Below are positions 1 through 12,189 of a stretch of DNA of 64,000 nucleotides, one piece after another (position 1 is the first letter of the stretch; each line of letters begins with the position of its first letter). The notes beneath the pieces were generated by a model. The model was given only the letters and a program-made list of their open reading frames with translations. It had not been told where the DNA came from and searched no databases. A program made the translations under genes and the position numbers. The DNA is from Tigriopus japonicus (Eukaryota > Arthropoda > Copepoda > Harpacticoida > Harpacticidae), in NCBI GenBank assembly GCA_010645155.1, contig CM021323.1, positions 3,050,740 to 3,114,739 of the forward strand, written 5' to 3'.

Positions 1-167
1 GTGCTTTTTTATTTAAACAAGTGTCTCCACAATTATCCAATGGGACAATTGGTGGTAGTTTTAGCTACAGTTCTATATACACAGAAATGTCACTCCCAAA
101 TTGTTGGTGATTCAACAAGCTTGCACTGTGTGTGCAATGGGATTGGACATTGAGCACAACTAGTTAC
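1..167. other. Left-edge repeat-derived flank
   Basis: No gene is seen. Bases around 60-95 match, in reverse orientation, a stretch at about 7945-7995 (shared words such as gtgacatttctgt and tatatag), so this flank is itself part of a dispersed repeat. It ends with the 8-bp duplication CTAGTTAC (160-167) that borders the next element. Confidence 0.5.
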
Positions 168-887
168 TAGTGATGTGACTTGGGCAAGTAATGAGTCATC
201 ACAAACACCCAAGAACAAGTTGTTGACAAGCATTACTTGGGCAATACACCCAATACACTTGGCAAGCTCAAGGAACATTGGAAGATGCAGTTGCCGGTAG
301 TTGCTCTTAGAAGAGTTAAGATGCTTGCAGTGTGACTTAGAAGAAAAGAATGTCAAGTTGCATTTTCAATGATCTTTTAACCTTGATAATTCAGCAATAA
401 ACAGTGGAAGTGAAACAAAAAATATTTTGATTTGGATAGCATTTGCAAAACCATGTTTTTTCTTTAGTTTCCGTTCTAAGCCACACATGAATACACTTTT
501 CAGGTCAATCAAGAATGACATTTAACAGTCACACTTGGGAACAAGCTCGGTCACTCAGAGTTGCTAGAAAAAAATATAAGATGCCAAATCTTTTTTTTTT
601 TTTTGAAATATTCTCAAAAGCTTTTGCATTTCTCGATGCAAAAGCTTTGAATTGTGTATTTTCATCTAAAAATCCATCCTAACAAGGGCCTGGGCCCTAT
701 TTAGCTGAAACTTTCTGGTTAATTGAAATTCTGATGCCGAAGGTTTAGTCTTCATTCCTAGCAAATTTGGCAAACCTGTAAGGTGGGAAAAATACTTGTA
801 CAGGCACCCAAGTAGACCCAAGTTTCGGCAAGTCCAAGGTACTGTACCGGACCGCTTGCCCAAGCTCTTGTTTGCCTCCCATCACTA
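168..887. mobile_element. hAT-type non-autonomous element (TAGTGATG family), copy 1
   Basis: A 720-bp element begins TAGTGATGTGACTTGGGC and ends CCTCCCATCACTA. It is flanked by a perfect 8-bp duplication, CTAGTTAC at 160-167 and 888-895. A second copy lies inverted at 31840-32555 and a shorter relative at 36680-36977. Small ORFs inside (such as a 65-residue one on the minus strand at 666-863) recur in copy 2 only because the DNA is shared; no transposase is encoded. The 8-bp duplication and TAG..CTA ends fit hAT elements; the superfamily call is inference. Confidence 0.85.
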
Positions 888-1018
888 CTAGTTACGTGAT
901 TCAAAACTGGAATTTGCGAGTTCAGGGAGTCAGTGGCGGAATTGCTCCCTCAACTGCTATGCTCGAACAAGACCAATGCAAAAATAATCAAGTCACGTGG
1001 CACCCTTGTTGCTGGACT

Positions 1019-1259
1019 GCACCCTTAGCTGAGTCATTATTTAAGGTATTTAAAATTATAATTGATTTTGCGTTTGTGCGTCCAAAAGAGCAGCAAAAAG
1101 TGACGTACAATCGAATGAGCTCAAATTATGTTACAGCTCCCTTCTTAAGTTTTCTTTTGAAATACCTTAAGAACAAATCTCATGGTTTTCTACTATCTCA
1201 AACAAGTTTTCAACAACATGTGAATGTTCGGTGTTGCCAAAATGGAGTGCAAATTGCGT
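1019..1259 (+). repeat. Left terminal inverted repeat
   Basis: Pairs with 7673-7914 on the opposite strand. The match covers ttaaggtattt, the gcgtccaaaagagca block, gaaatacctta and the aacatgtgaatgttcggtg block. A 129-codon ORF across it is incidental. Confidence 0.8.
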
Positions 1260-1386
1260 GATTTTTTGTTGTTGTATGGATTGAGTTGCCAATATGTCGG
1301 AGTTGTTCAATTTTGAAACTTTTTAGCAATGGGTGGTTGGATTGATGATTGAAATGAAGGTCAGATTTAAAATGCTACAAAAAAAG

Positions 1387-1563
1387 AAGCCAGAGTGGCC
1401 GCGCGTAGTAATGCGTTCTTACAAGAGCCGAGTGTAAGTGCTTCCCCAGACGGCAAAGATTCGAATCTTGTTGGAGATCGAATTGGAGCTGTCGGGAGAA
1501 ATCCTTCTATTTACAGGGAATCGCATTCCTTGTAGCGGTTATAAAAAATCCGCAAAAAAATAA
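1387..1563 (+). mobile_element. tRNA-headed SINE with LINE-like tail
   Basis: The head resembles a class II (Ser/Leu-like) tRNA: an A-box-like stretch gagtggccgcgcgtagtaat, a variable-arm-sized insert and a B-box-like AGATTCGAATCTT at about 1457-1469. The tail at about 1516-1552 (attccttgtagcggtt, then aaaaaatccgc) recurs at the 3' ends of LINE fragments at 12540-12580 and 18630-18675 (reverse) and alone at 51798-51840 (reverse). That is the expected structure of a SINE mobilised by a partner LINE. Confidence 0.6.
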
Positions 1564-1721
1564 CTTTATCAATAGGCACCGGATTTGTAATTTATTTTCT
1601 TAATTTTTGATGAAAAAACAATTTGTGGAGGAAATTTGATTGACTATTACAATAAAAACCAAATTCATTGAGGTATTTCACAAATTTTCATTGAGTCATT
1701 TTTATATTGAAGCATGATTAT

Positions 1722-2974
1722 TAGGGACGGGCAAATATGGTAAAAAGATTTTTGGTAACATAAACCCATTTTTCCGCACTTTTGCACTTTTCACCTTTAT
1801 TTGCACTTTTTATTTACGTTTTTGGCCAAAATTGACAAAGTGTTAAGAAAATGTAGTGGCTTTTGAAAGAATTTTTAGCTTCAAGATCAAATTTTGAACT
1901 AGTCGAAAAAGCTTGCATTTGCAATCAACCATTCTTAGCACCTTGAAGAAATATGTGCATTTCAGACGCAAACCTCACACTTTATTCACCATCTTGCTTT
2001 AACTATAACATCCTGTTTACTAAACTAAAGATTAGACAAAAGAATCTCATTGCATGCAACCAACAAATAGCAAACCTAAAGAAACTCATGTTTTGGTAAT
2101 GGAAGGATCTACTAACAATATATATTGCAGAATTAGGTTTGCTGCCTACAAAGATCGCTATTTCTAAAAAGGGCCGTCCGTTATAAACTCAAAATCATCA
2201 AGCTAAGGATACATCAATGTAGCAGTACACATTGTTTAATTGACTCGAAGATATTACTTTTAAGTTCCAAAAGTATTTGAGAACAGTTTTGATGTGATAA
2301 GACAATGAATGCCACATTTGAAATTGAGTTCTGGTAATTAGGCCATGGGTCAAATATTGAAGTAATGCCACTAAAACATGCTTAAAACACATTTATGACT
2401 ATTTTCTTTGATCTAATTGTTAGGCACACGTGGGTATTTTTCTGTTCAATTTTGAATGTCTATTTTTGAAGGACAAAATTGGAGTGATATAAAGCCATAT
2501 AAAACAATTGCTAAATACATTTCGACAATATTTTAGGTACATGCATCCACGAGACTACCTTAGGAATGAAAAATTCAGAAGAATGTTGACTAGAGTATTT
2601 TTCATGACTCTACATCCTTTTTGCTAGTGACCTTGTTAATAGAACTCTATTACTTGTGCGGCATTGTCTCTTCACCTCAAACTGGTCTCAAATGTCTTTA
2701 GAACTTGTAAATGACTTCTCCTGCTCAATTAGGAGCCGTGGGTACTCCATGAATGACGGTTTAAGTCCAAATGCAAGTTATTTGCTCTTTTTAACATTTA
2801 TTTGCACTTTTTTGACACTTATTTGCTCTTTTTTCGACATCTATTTGCTCTTTTTTGACATTTATTTGCACTTTCAACATTTTTCTGCACTTTGTTTTGC
2901 ACTTTTGGGCACATTTTTTTGCAACTTTTGGTAACTAAGAGGGTAAGATTATTTGCACTTTCTGCCCGTCCCTA
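1722..2974. mobile_element. hAT-type non-autonomous element with tttgcactttt word arrays
   Basis: A 1253-bp element runs from TAGGGACGGGCAAA to TGCCCGTCCCTA. It is flanked by a perfect 8-bp duplication, ATGATTAT at 1714-1721 and 2975-2982. Close to both ends are degenerate arrays of the word (a)tttgcactttt/tttgacattt (about 1760-1830 and 2775-2960). The middle is unique-looking AT-rich sequence. The ORF at 2656-2934 simply reads through the array and is not a gene. The element is nested inside the larger 1019-7914 inverted-repeat element. Confidence 0.85.
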
Positions 2975-2982
2975 ATGATTAT

Positions 2983-4069
2983 CATTTGTTACATACCCAT
3001 TTGTGTCTATTTAATAAACCCCCTCTGTATAGTGGATATTTCGCCTCGAATGGCGCCTCCCAACTCCAGAATGGACCCCATGACTATGATGTATATCAAT
3101 CATATATATAATGTACATATCCAATGAGATTATTGACATTTTCTCGCAATAAACATTATTAAAAAATAAAGCTACGCTTTGATTTCTTTTTTATTTAACC
3201 TACACTTTTAGCTCTCACTCCCCATTTGATTGGCATTTCTATTTGTTATTTAGCATTTTCATTTTCACTTTTTCGATTTTCTGTGTTCACTTCATGCCTT
3301 TATATGTTTACTCTATTTAATCTATACTTTATTTTTGTTTCTATTTATTTGCTATGCCATTTAATTAGCTTTTCTGCATTAAATTATATTTTGGTTAGTT
3401 TCTCCTATCGTATTCATGCTTTTATACCTTTCTAATATTTAATTTATTTAAAATATTAATATTTGAAATTATGGTCCAATTCATATTTAAGTTTGTTTGA
3501 ATTGATTATATTTGCTGAACTTTAAAGTTAAAATCTTGTGTCTTATTTTTAGGAATTGCAAATCTAACTATGTTGTAACAGTCTAAGGCTTTAGTGAATT
3601 TTCTAGCACTTTTGTCTTGATGACATTTCTTTCGCATAAGACTCTTTTTTTTTAAATTTTTGAGCGGTGATAGCATAAATTACCCCTTTTTTCCTGGTAA
3701 TCCTTAAAAATAAGGCAAAACAATTGTATGTGAAAACCTCTGAAAATTCAGAGAAATGCGTTTTTATCAACAGATCCTATTTCCCAATGTTTTACTGTTC
3801 AGTTATGTGACATTGCCTTTAATTTTCCACTGTTTTACACCCTCACACATCGTTTGTGTTACAATCCTGATTTGTGGTTGATTAATTCAAAAGAAATCCA
3901 ACCTGAAACATAGCGTTTACCTCTTATTTCAGAGATATCATTTCAAATTTAATGTCTGTCATGAAAGTAATGAAAATGGTTTTCTTTAAAATACATATTC
4001 AATTTACTTGCTCAATGGGAAATATACATTGCAAGGAAACAAATGACAGGGAATGGATTCTGGGATGCT
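2983..4069. other. T-rich spacer, no gene seen
   Basis: Strongly T-biased DNA with one T-rich 69-codon ORF (3226-3435) that has no recognisable domain. It lies between the nested hAT-like element and the broken transposon gene and is probably the non-coding flank of the larger element. Confidence 0.5.
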
Positions 4070-6130
4070 TCAATTACTAAGGCCACAATGAAAGTCATTT
4101 ACACTGGCAAGGAACCGACGAGAATATATAGGGTTGGATATCTCCTTGACCACATACCTCGACCAAGTTTTTTCACACTCGGCATGAAGACTCTCATAAG
4201 CTTGTTCAGCATAGAGCTCCATGTTTCTACCACCTCGGGAGGTCACAAATGATATCAAGTAATCTAGAATTAGATCAGCGAGAGGTTGTCAGCGACATTC
4301 CACTTGCCTTCCAAGCCATTCTAAAACTTTGAACACATTCCTCAAGGGCATTAATATCGATAGTGTCACGACTGTACTCCAGGGTTAGGTTTTGGAAGGA
4401 GTGGAACACTTGCAGAAATTTTTGACCTTCGATCTCTTGCTTCTCTTCCTTCAATATCTTCCTCAAATCATCCACATTCTTGAGCAATTTACGGCACTCA
4501 TTCCCCTCAAAACCAGATCCATGGTAACTCTCTTCCTGTAAATGGAGCTGTTTGGGCCATGAGGTTGTATTTGGAATATGTTTGATCATTTTGGAGTAGG
4601 TGTGGTTCACTATTACTAGACATATGGGAAGCCATGGAAGAACGCACACCTGAAGAAGTGGGATGGACGAGTCTTTGTGCTGAAGAAGGATTGGTTCACG
4701 TTGGGTTGAGTTGAAATTTTTAGCCTTAGCTTTAGGGGTCGAGGAGAATTGCAGGAAATCTCTCCATAGGTGTCCCAGGGTTCGCTCTATGTAAGGTGTT
4801 TCACTCTAACGCCCATTCACCCATAAGCAATATATACATGGATGAGTGCTGGCATGATTTCCAAGACCAAAAACCAGATTGTTGCATTTGAGATCCTGAG
4901 AATACAGGTCTTCAATATCTCCAAAATTCAGGTCCAATTTTGTTATCATCATCTTGATGTGCTCATACGTCTCTTTAACGGGTGCAATTGCCAACAGGAA
5001 TGTGCGCTTAACCTCAGAGCTCTTAAAACGGCTGTTTTCAGAGCTGGGGTCTCGAGCCACTAAGTTGCCACTGACCTGTTGATAAAAATTATGTAGTAAT
5101 ACACATTTATAACAAAAAAATATATAAGGACATACACAATGCTTGTTTTGGGTATCTTACCTTAAGAAAACCTCGCCCTTCATCAATGGAGAGCCTTAAA
5201 AAGACTTCCTCAAATTTTGACCCATGTTCTTGCATGATTGAGTTCAAGAATTGTCGTACATTTGTGCAAAATACGATTGGAAATTTGACTCCATCTGGCA
5301 GAGATGTCTCTTCCTCAACATCAAACCACGATGTAAATTTCCTCTTTGCCATAATGAGAGCCTCATTAAACCCAGACTCAATTGGAACGGAACCTCGGAT
5401 CTCCCGGACGAACTTTTGGGCTGCATTGCCACTAATACCAGCCACAATTTTGGCACGCTTCAAATCATCCACACCCACCACCCTCTCACTCATCTCCTCC
5501 ATGGTTTTGTACGTTTGATCCAATGGAATGTAAGAGACAGGTCTTCCTCTTGTAGCCAAGGTGAGAGGCAAGTTCTGGTTCCCTTTTTCAGATAAAGTAT
5601 CCGTGGCTAAAATCTCCAATGTTCGTTGAGGGATGATTTTCCTGAAGTTTTCTATCGTGCTGTTGGATGAACAAGGATGGTCATATCCAGGGCCAATGAT
5701 GGCAAAACATCGAAGACAAAACACACCACGATCTGGAGATTGCTTACGGGTTTGAACGTCCACTTCCTCGGCCAGTTTAGGTGGTCTTCCAGCTTTTCTC
5801 TTTCGCTTTTTTGTGGATCGAAGACCCACAATTTGATAGGTTGAACAGAGGAAGCAGCGACATTTCACATCACCTCGAAACGGCCGGAACTTGGCCATAG
5901 CCAAGTATTCTTCCACGGGAAATACGAGTGAAGTCAAATTTTTCATAAGCTCGTAATTTCTGGGAACAATTTCCACACAAGCCTTTGGGCAGACGATTAT
6001 CCGCAACGTCATAATCTTGGATGAGACATTTGTCTACCAGACTAGCAAACTTGGCATTAGTTATTGGAACCGAGCTTTTGTCCAAAAACACTAAACAGAG
6101 GCCCGCGCGTGCTTTTTCATGACCTTCCAT
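4070..6130 (-). pseudogene. Broken zinc-finger/transposase-like gene of the large element
   Basis: Five pieces in order on the minus strand make up one decayed protein gene. It starts at 6130 with MEGHEKARAGLCLVF and has a Cys-rich module (GLCGNCSQKL). The frame shifts near 5930-5945 into a 301-codon ORF (to 5107) with more Cys pairs (CRCFLC, FCLRCF) and a basic KKRKRKAGRPPK stretch. Then come 5060-4806 (NLVFGLGNHASTHPCIYC), 4649-4275 (IVNHTYSKMIKHIPNTT, HGSGFEGNECRKLL) and 4258-4070 (YTEQAYESLHAE-like, KTWSRYVVKE). The layout resembles an uncharacterised, widely dispersed transposon-encoded family in invertebrates; I cannot name the superfamily. Introns, frameshifts or both separate the pieces. 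Confidence 0.6.
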
Positions 6131-6483
6131 TGTTCGTCTGAGACGTCCACAGCAAAGTCGGTTAACACGTTTGTTTCTCTTTGGATACTTGTTTTGTGTT
6201 TTCCTTATGAAAATTAACTCTTAACGCCAGTTATGCTAAAACCATGGAAAAAATCACGATACTTTAATATGTTTAGTAAGTATGTATGGAAACCTTCAAG
6301 GACTATGAGGATTTTTCATAAAAAAGTAAACTTCAATAAGTATGAGCATTTAAAATTACAGGAAAACAAACTAACCAATAAATTAGATAAACAAAAATAC
6401 TGATTATTTTAGAAAATCTGAAACAAAATTTCAGATATTGTCCAAATTCTGACTGCGTTCAGAACTGGGCAAGGGCCCACGGG

Positions 6484-7316
6484 ATGCGCTTTAACAATTC
6501 AAAGTGCGTTGTTCAACGTTTTGGCTCGACGTGGGTTCCTGTTCGTTATAATATCAATGGTGAGCCTCTAGCCCTTGTTGAGGTACACAAGGACCTCGGC
6601 ATACAAATCGACAACAAACCAAACTTCTCAAACCACGTTGCTTACGTTTCCTCAAAGGCAAACAGGACGGCTGGCTTCATTAGGAGACATTTTACAACTC
6701 GGTGTCCAAGAGTTCTCATTAAACTCTTTAATACATATGTTCGTTCGTCTTTGGAATATGGTTACCCGGTGTGGACCCCCATGTTCAAGAAAGATGTCAT
6801 AAAACATGAATCCGTTTTGCGCCGTTTCACGAAAGGGTTTCCATGCGTGACTGGGCTACAATATTCCGAACGCCTCTCTAAGTTTGGAATTGAGTCCCTG
6901 GAACGCCGTAGGGAGAAGAGTGAGTTGTTGTGGACCTTCAAACTTATCAGGGGCCTTGTGACCGTGGAAATTGGAGAAAAGAATGACACGCCCTTTTATT
7001 ACTTGAGGGACAAAATTCATCGAGAAACGAGAGCATCATTACACGAACACCTCTGGACCCCCCATGCTCGTTCCATCGCCAGGGAAAAGTCTTTTTTAAT
7101 TAGAGTGATCACAAGTTGGAATGCCCTCCCTCTACTCATGCGTTCGGAGACTTCGTTCCCTTCTTTTAAACGACAGCTTAGCCTTTTCTACGACAATTTA
7201 CCAAATATTTCATAATCCTTGACTTATTCACCCCATCTATATCCATCCTACCTTTACTCCCCTATCAACCACTCTGTGGTGTTGGAGTGGTTTTAACAAT
7301 AAACAATAAAAAAAAT
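6484..7316 (+). mobile_element. 5'-truncated LINE (CR1/Jockey-like), C-terminal reverse-transcriptase part
   Basis: A 243-codon ORF (6484-7215) contains the post-polymerase region typical of CR1/Jockey-like non-LTR retrotransposons: DLGIQIDNKPNFSNHV, the YVRSSLEYGYPVWTP motif, RRFTKGFPCV, RLSKFGIESLERRR and a WNALP block near the end. After the stop are about 100 bases of 3' UTR ending in a repeated acaataaacaataaaa tail. The polymerase core is missing upstream, as expected from 5' truncation. It lies opposite in orientation to, and probably inserted into, the large inverted-repeat element. Confidence 0.85.
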
Positions 7317-7672
7317 TCATTTCAAATCAAACTCCAAAAGATAAACTTCAAGCTAAGTGGGCTTGTAATCTAGATAATCTTATGTAACACAAGTTAAACG
7401 TGACTTAACAAAACATAAAAAATGTTTGGATAATGTAATTGTAATTAATTACATTTTTGATGAAGCAGTTGTAGTAATTAATTACATTTTTCAAGTAATT
7501 GACCAAACTCTGGATTTTACTATATTCATCAAAATCCTCCTCATTCTACTTTAAAATTGGATTGTTAAAGTGTAAAGATATAACCAAATGAAAAAAGCAC
7601 GTTCTTTGTTTTACCCTTTCCTACAGAGATTGCATATGATTGATAAACAACCAATATGACAAAAACATACTC

Positions 7673-7914
7673 TCGCAATACACACTCAATTTTGGCAACA
7701 CCGAACATTCACATGTTGTTGAAAACTTGTTTGAGATAGTAGAAGACCATGAGATTTGTTTTTAAGGTATTTCAAAAGAAAACTTATAAAGGGAGTTGTA
7801 ACATAATTTGAACTCATTCGATTGTACGTCACCTTTTGGTGCTCTTTTGGACGCACAACGCAAAATCGATTATAATTTCAAATACCTTAAATAATGACTC
7901 AGCTAAGGGTGACT
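7673..7914 (-). repeat. Right terminal inverted repeat
   Basis: Reverse-complement partner of 1019-1259. The outer end reads ctcagctaagggtg, matching CACCCTTAGCTGAG at the left end. Confidence 0.8.
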
Positions 7915-8008
7915 TATGAAATGAGTTCAAAACAAATCTCCACTGACCTAACTGGAGTGACATTTCTGTCTATATAGATCTGTTGTTTTAGCCAATACCA
8001 GCACGTTA

Positions 8009-8350
8009 ATGGAGATCGGGAAAGACTTGCCAAAAGCCGCTATTTTTTTGCTTATCATGAAGAGCCATGGGGTGGAGTCAATTGTCCTGAAAATTCCATG
8101 TATTTGCAAAAAAACACTATTTCTTAAAAAGCCTCATTTTGTTGAGGTAGAAAATCTGGCAACTTGGAAAATTGTGAATAGGAGTCAAAAATCCCTAAAA
8201 TTCTCAGAAAAAGAGGTAAAAAATGGCAAAATATTTCAAAAGGAGCTAAAAGAGCCAAAAGAGCTAAAGGCTTATTTTTGTAGTTGGAAGTTGGAGCTAA
8301 ATTTCAAAAATATCAGGAAAAAGAGCTAAATCTAGCTCTAAAGAGCTAAA
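8009..8350. repeat. Degenerate gagctaaa word array
   Basis: From about 8170 the sequence becomes a loose array of aagagctaaa/aaaaatttcaaaa words, including agagccaaaagagctaaagg. The 106-codon ORF at 8009-8329 reads through it and shows no domain. It resembles the word arrays inside the hAT-like elements, but I found no duplication or inverted ends here. Confidence 0.5.
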
Positions 8351-8806
8351 ATTTGTCAGGCTGGCCAGAAGAGACATGTTCTTGTGGCAACTTAACATAA
8401 AAGGAAATCATTTGTACTTGCAAGTTCTCAATTTCATCTAGTGTTTTGTACTTACTCTGCAAACTCTTTGACATACATAATCCATGCCATTGGTCTTATA
8501 TGTACCATTTTTCGAAAATCTGACCCTTAAAAATTCAGGCAATATTTTGGCAAGCCTAGACTGCAAACTGGCAACAGGTCTGTAATTTTATACAGTAGTC
8601 ACTCCCATTGACAATTCCAGTAGATAGTCGTACTGATGGGAAACATAAGTATGACAAAGAACAAACAAAGACAAACAAACAACAGCATGTCAAACAAATA
8701 CAGATCACAAATAAAAACCAAACAAATAGGAAAAGAAGTCCACTGATGCTGATTGTTTTGGTCTCCCAGAAAAACAGGGCTCCCAAAAGTGAAACGCCTT
8801 GGAAGT

Positions 8807-9982
8807 CAGGGTGGCCAACTTTTTTTGGAGCGACGATGCTAGCTAAAGTCAAATCAATGCTAGAGAAATGCTTGTTGGGAAATGGAAAGTGCTAGAAAAA
8901 TGCTACTTTTTTAAATGCGGAAAAGGGACTACAGCAGCTATTATGCTCAACATTGAATATTTGAATCTGTATTTTGACTTTAATTTTGCTGAAATTGACA
9001 GAAAATAATTTTTCTACTACTTGCCCAAACTAGTGAAAAACTGTGCTTTCAAAAGTGTCTAATGCATTGATTGTGAAATAAATCATAAGAGGAACACAAA
9101 AATTGGCAGGCCATTCAGCACTAATTTTTGATGACTTTTGAAAGGTTGAAAGGTGACATTAAAACCCACGCTCTACCTAGATACTAGATACTAGATATAC
9201 CAGAAATTGAAACTATTGAGGGACCAAAGCAGTTTTTTTTTTGTTTCAGTTTCACTTATACCTACCAAAACCAAAAGCAGACATGCAATTTAACAACTGA
9301 AATTTCACACCAAAGTTGAATATTTCCTCTGTCAGAACCCTTTGCAACCTATTTTCCCTATTTTTTTAAATTTGTTATCACTCAAGATGAAATATATGAA
9401 CAATTTAAATTTCAAAGTAAATTTTGCATGGTCAGAATTTTGTGGTCGGCTACTTTTGATTTTAAAAAAGACCTTTTTTAACAAAAATGGTTTTGGCTAG
9501 AAGCCCTTTTAATCCATTTTTTACTGAAACACTATTTCATCCATTCTAAGTTTAAAAAGCGGTTTTTCTGTAGTTGGTGTTCTATTTCCATCACAAATCC
9601 AATCATTTTTGAGACAAGTAATGCTTTGTGCCCCTTCTCAAGTTATTGGTAAACAAAGCTTGTAAACAGAAATTTGGTTACTTGTGCTGTAGGACCAACT
9701 TGAATATAAGGATGACAACTCTTTCAATTTATTTATTTTTAAGTGAGGGAACGTAAGCAAAATTCGGCTTTCAAAATCAGCTGTCTTTGAAGCCAAAAAT
9801 TGGATATTTTTCCAAAAAGTGCTAGAAAAATGCGAAAATGCTATGCACAATTTTTCGATTCTAGAGCCTTTCAAACAATGCTAGAAAGATGCTAAAAAGT
9901 CGAACGATGCTAATCAAAATTCTGCGATGCTTTTGCCCTTGAAAGAAAAAAAAAATTCGAAAAATGCTGGTTGACCACACTG
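8807..9982. mobile_element. hAT-type non-autonomous element with gctagaaaaatgcta words
   Basis: A 1176-bp element begins CAGGGTGGCCAAC and ends GGTTGACCACACTG. Near-identical 8-bp flanks are TTGGAAGT (8799-8806) and TTGTAAGT (9983-9990), 7 of 8 matching. Both ends carry arrays of the word (g)atgctagaaaaatgc (about 8830-8905 and 9815-9970). The centre (about 9225-9500) looks like a decayed copy of the pseudo-palindromic TTTCGG family seen at 37603-37949, sharing ctaccaaaaccaaaagcagac. Confidence 0.8.
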
Positions 9983-9990
9983 TTGTAAGT

Positions 9991-10500
9991 GGAAAAAGGT
10001 CTCAAAAAAAGCTTAGGTCTCAAAAACATTCGAAGGTCAGCACTAAGTGTTACGATTGGATGGAATATGTTTCCTAGATCAATAAATCTTCTCTCTCAAC
10101 AGAATTAATTATTGCGGCAAAAATGATCATCAGTCACTCGTTTTTACAAAGTATTACAAATCATGAGGGCAACACTGCTTTCATTTGGAAATGATGCAAA
10201 TTTACCTCAAACGCTGAAATATTTCAAAAATCCAAAAAAAATATACAAACAAACAAAAAAAATGGCCAATTTGTTCACATCAGTAGTAGATAGGACTACT
10301 AGTTTGACCTATCATTCGAGCAAGAAAATTTGCCAAAGGTAGGTTCCATGACCAAATTTATGTAAAGTTCCGTTTATTAACTATATCGTGTAAAAATCAA
10401 GATCATTGCGTGGTTATTTTGTTTAAAGCTCCACTCCATCAAACATCTCGTCCAAAATAATCACATTAGAATATCAGTAGCGTAATTGAAGGCCTAAAAA
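9991..10500. other. Spacer, nothing recognised
   Basis: AT-rich with short poly(A) runs. No coding region, repeat boundary or RNA gene was recognised. Confidence 0.4.
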
Positions 10501-11460
10501 TGAATGGTGGACGTAGTTTTTCTGGATTTTGCGAAAGCATTTGACAAGGTTGACCATCGGCAGCTGATTGATCGTCTTGCTTCCATAGGAATATCCGGTA
10601 AAATTCTTCAACAGATTTGGAATTTCTTAACAGGAAGGGTGCAACAAGTCAAGGTTGACGGGGCTTTAAGTGAGACTTCTAACGTCCTCTCGGGAGTTCC
10701 AAAGGGATCAATCTTGGGGCCGATACTAATCAGTAACACTATATTCATTTCATCTGGCCAATACATTCCACAGCATTGTACAATCTCATGATATGCTGAC
10801 GATGCCAAACTTGTGTCAGGAAGAAGTTATTCATACTCGGATGTTCTGGAAAAAGATTTGAAGCGAGTGTGTGCTTGGGTCAAAGGCAACATGTCCCTGA
10901 ATGGAGACAGATTTCTCCAATTATTTGGACAATGAACATAATCAAATTCACAAGCTTTCCACCATCACAGACTTGGGAATTCAAATTCAAGACAACGGCA
11001 AATTTGATGCTCATATCCAGGCGAAGGTGACCAAAGCTTTCCAGACAAGCGGCTGGATCTACCGAACATTTAAGTCTAGCGATCAAACAACAATGCTCAC
11101 ACTCTATAAATCTATTGTTCAGCCTCACCTCGAGTACCACTCTCCATTTAGGGCACCAATCACCTCTGCTAGCATTCAAAAGATTGAGAAGATTCAACGT
11201 TACTTTGCAAGAAAAATAAAAAGTGTAGAAAATTTATCTTTTTGGGACAGACTCAAAGAGTTAAGACTTTACACTTTGCAACGTAGGTATGAAATATATC
11301 TAATTATTTTTGTTTTCAAATGTATTTATGGTCTCTATCCGAATGCAGGCACAACTTTTAAAACAAATGACAGATGAGGAATTACATGCGAAGTAGAGAT
11401 CAAGTCTAAGCCTGGAGGTAACAAACTGCTAAAAGTGCTGAAGTCAAATTTTGTGATGAA
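10501..11460 (+). mobile_element. Decayed LINE fragment (CR1/Jockey-like reverse transcriptase)
   Basis: Plus-strand pieces in different frames read through reverse-transcriptase motifs in order: VVFLDFAKAFDKVDHRQLI, then GVPKGSILGPIL (10504-10791), an ADDAKLVSGRS catalytic-type stretch just after the first stop (about 10798), then ITDLGIQIQDNGKFDAHI, VQPHLEYHSPFRAP and LYTLQRRYEIYL (10901-11377). At least two frameshifts or stops separate them. It has no 5' endonuclease part. Confidence 0.85.
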
Positions 11461-11836
11461 CCGGCACATATGCATATCATTCCTTGCATCGGTTAAAAAT
11501 CCAAGAAACATTTGAAAAAATGAATAATCATTTGTGTCTTAAGGTTGTAGTACATGGGTTCAACATCCAAAGACATGAACTCAGTATTGTATATTATGTT
11601 TTTGCAAGAGAGATTTGCCAAGCTTAATTTGTTAAAGTTATCATTGGTTTTCTTAAAAGTCGTGTAACGAGCAATCTCGATCAAAATTTTGGATTACCCA
11701 TTTACCGACAATGTGCTTGTTAAATTGACTAATCAGGTTTGATTTGTAGGAGCAAATGCTTCTTCATATTGTAAAGGGTCACGCGGACAATTTTTCGGTT
11801 ACTTTATTAAATGAAGTAGCACGAACATCTCAATTG

Positions 11837-11870
11837 GTTAAGGGGAGAGAGAGAGAGAGAGAGAGAGAAC
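11837..11870 (+). repeat. (GA)n microsatellite
   Basis: An uninterrupted run of GA dinucleotides about 24-30 bases long, beginning after aaggg. Confidence 0.9.
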
Positions 11871-11934
11871 TGATTATACGGAGAAGCGGAGAGCTGTACG
11901 TACATATCAGCTATTTTCGTGCCAAACAGTAAGG

Positions 11935-12085
11935 GCTGCATATTTCATGAAAATGCACTTTTTCACTTTTTCAGATTTTTTTCCTTTTTCATTATTTTGG
12001 TTGATTTGCACTTTTTGCATTTTTATCGAAATTAAGTGCATTTTCTGACATTTTTTCTCTTTTATTTGCGTTTTTGGCCTTGTTA
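11935..12085. repeat. tttgcactttttcat word array
   Basis: A degenerate array of tgcactttttcacttttt/tttgcattttt words, closely similar in composition to the arrays in 1722-2974. It is probably an end fragment of the same kind of element; no duplication was found. Confidence 0.55.
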
Positions 12086-12189
12086 GCGAAATTTGGTGTT
12101 TTTCCCAAATCTCTAAAACATAAACATTTTCTTGCCTTTGACATTTTTCTCAAAGCTAGACAATTTTCCTTTCTTATTCCCTTTGGGAT

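Larger units (their letters stand above)
1019..7914. mobile_element. Candidate 6.9-kb DNA transposon with ~240-bp terminal inverted repeats
   Basis: Bases 1019-1259 and 7673-7914 are inverted copies of each other at roughly 90% identity by eye. Both outer ends begin CACCCTTAGCTGAGTC. Between them lies a broken minus-strand gene that looks transposon-derived (4070-6130), with secondary insertions: a hAT-like element at 1722-2974 and a LINE fragment at 6484-7316. No clear target-site duplication is seen outside the ends, so the exact boundaries are provisional. The alternative is two independent copies of one repeat in opposite orientation, but the symmetric placement around a transposon-like gene favours a single element. 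Confidence 0.6.

Noticed and set aside
666..863. 65-codon ORF conserved with 31864-32061
   Set aside because: Both are inside copies of the same non-autonomous element; similarity reflects DNA copying. Too short and featureless to be a transposase.
872..1261. 129-codon plus-strand ORF
   Set aside because: It lies across the left terminal inverted repeat and the flank of the hAT-like element; no domain, and the inverted copy at 7673-7914 does not keep it open.
2656..3435. ORFs rich in Phe, Leu and Cys resembling membrane segments
   Set aside because: They are translations of T-rich DNA and the tttgcactttt array.
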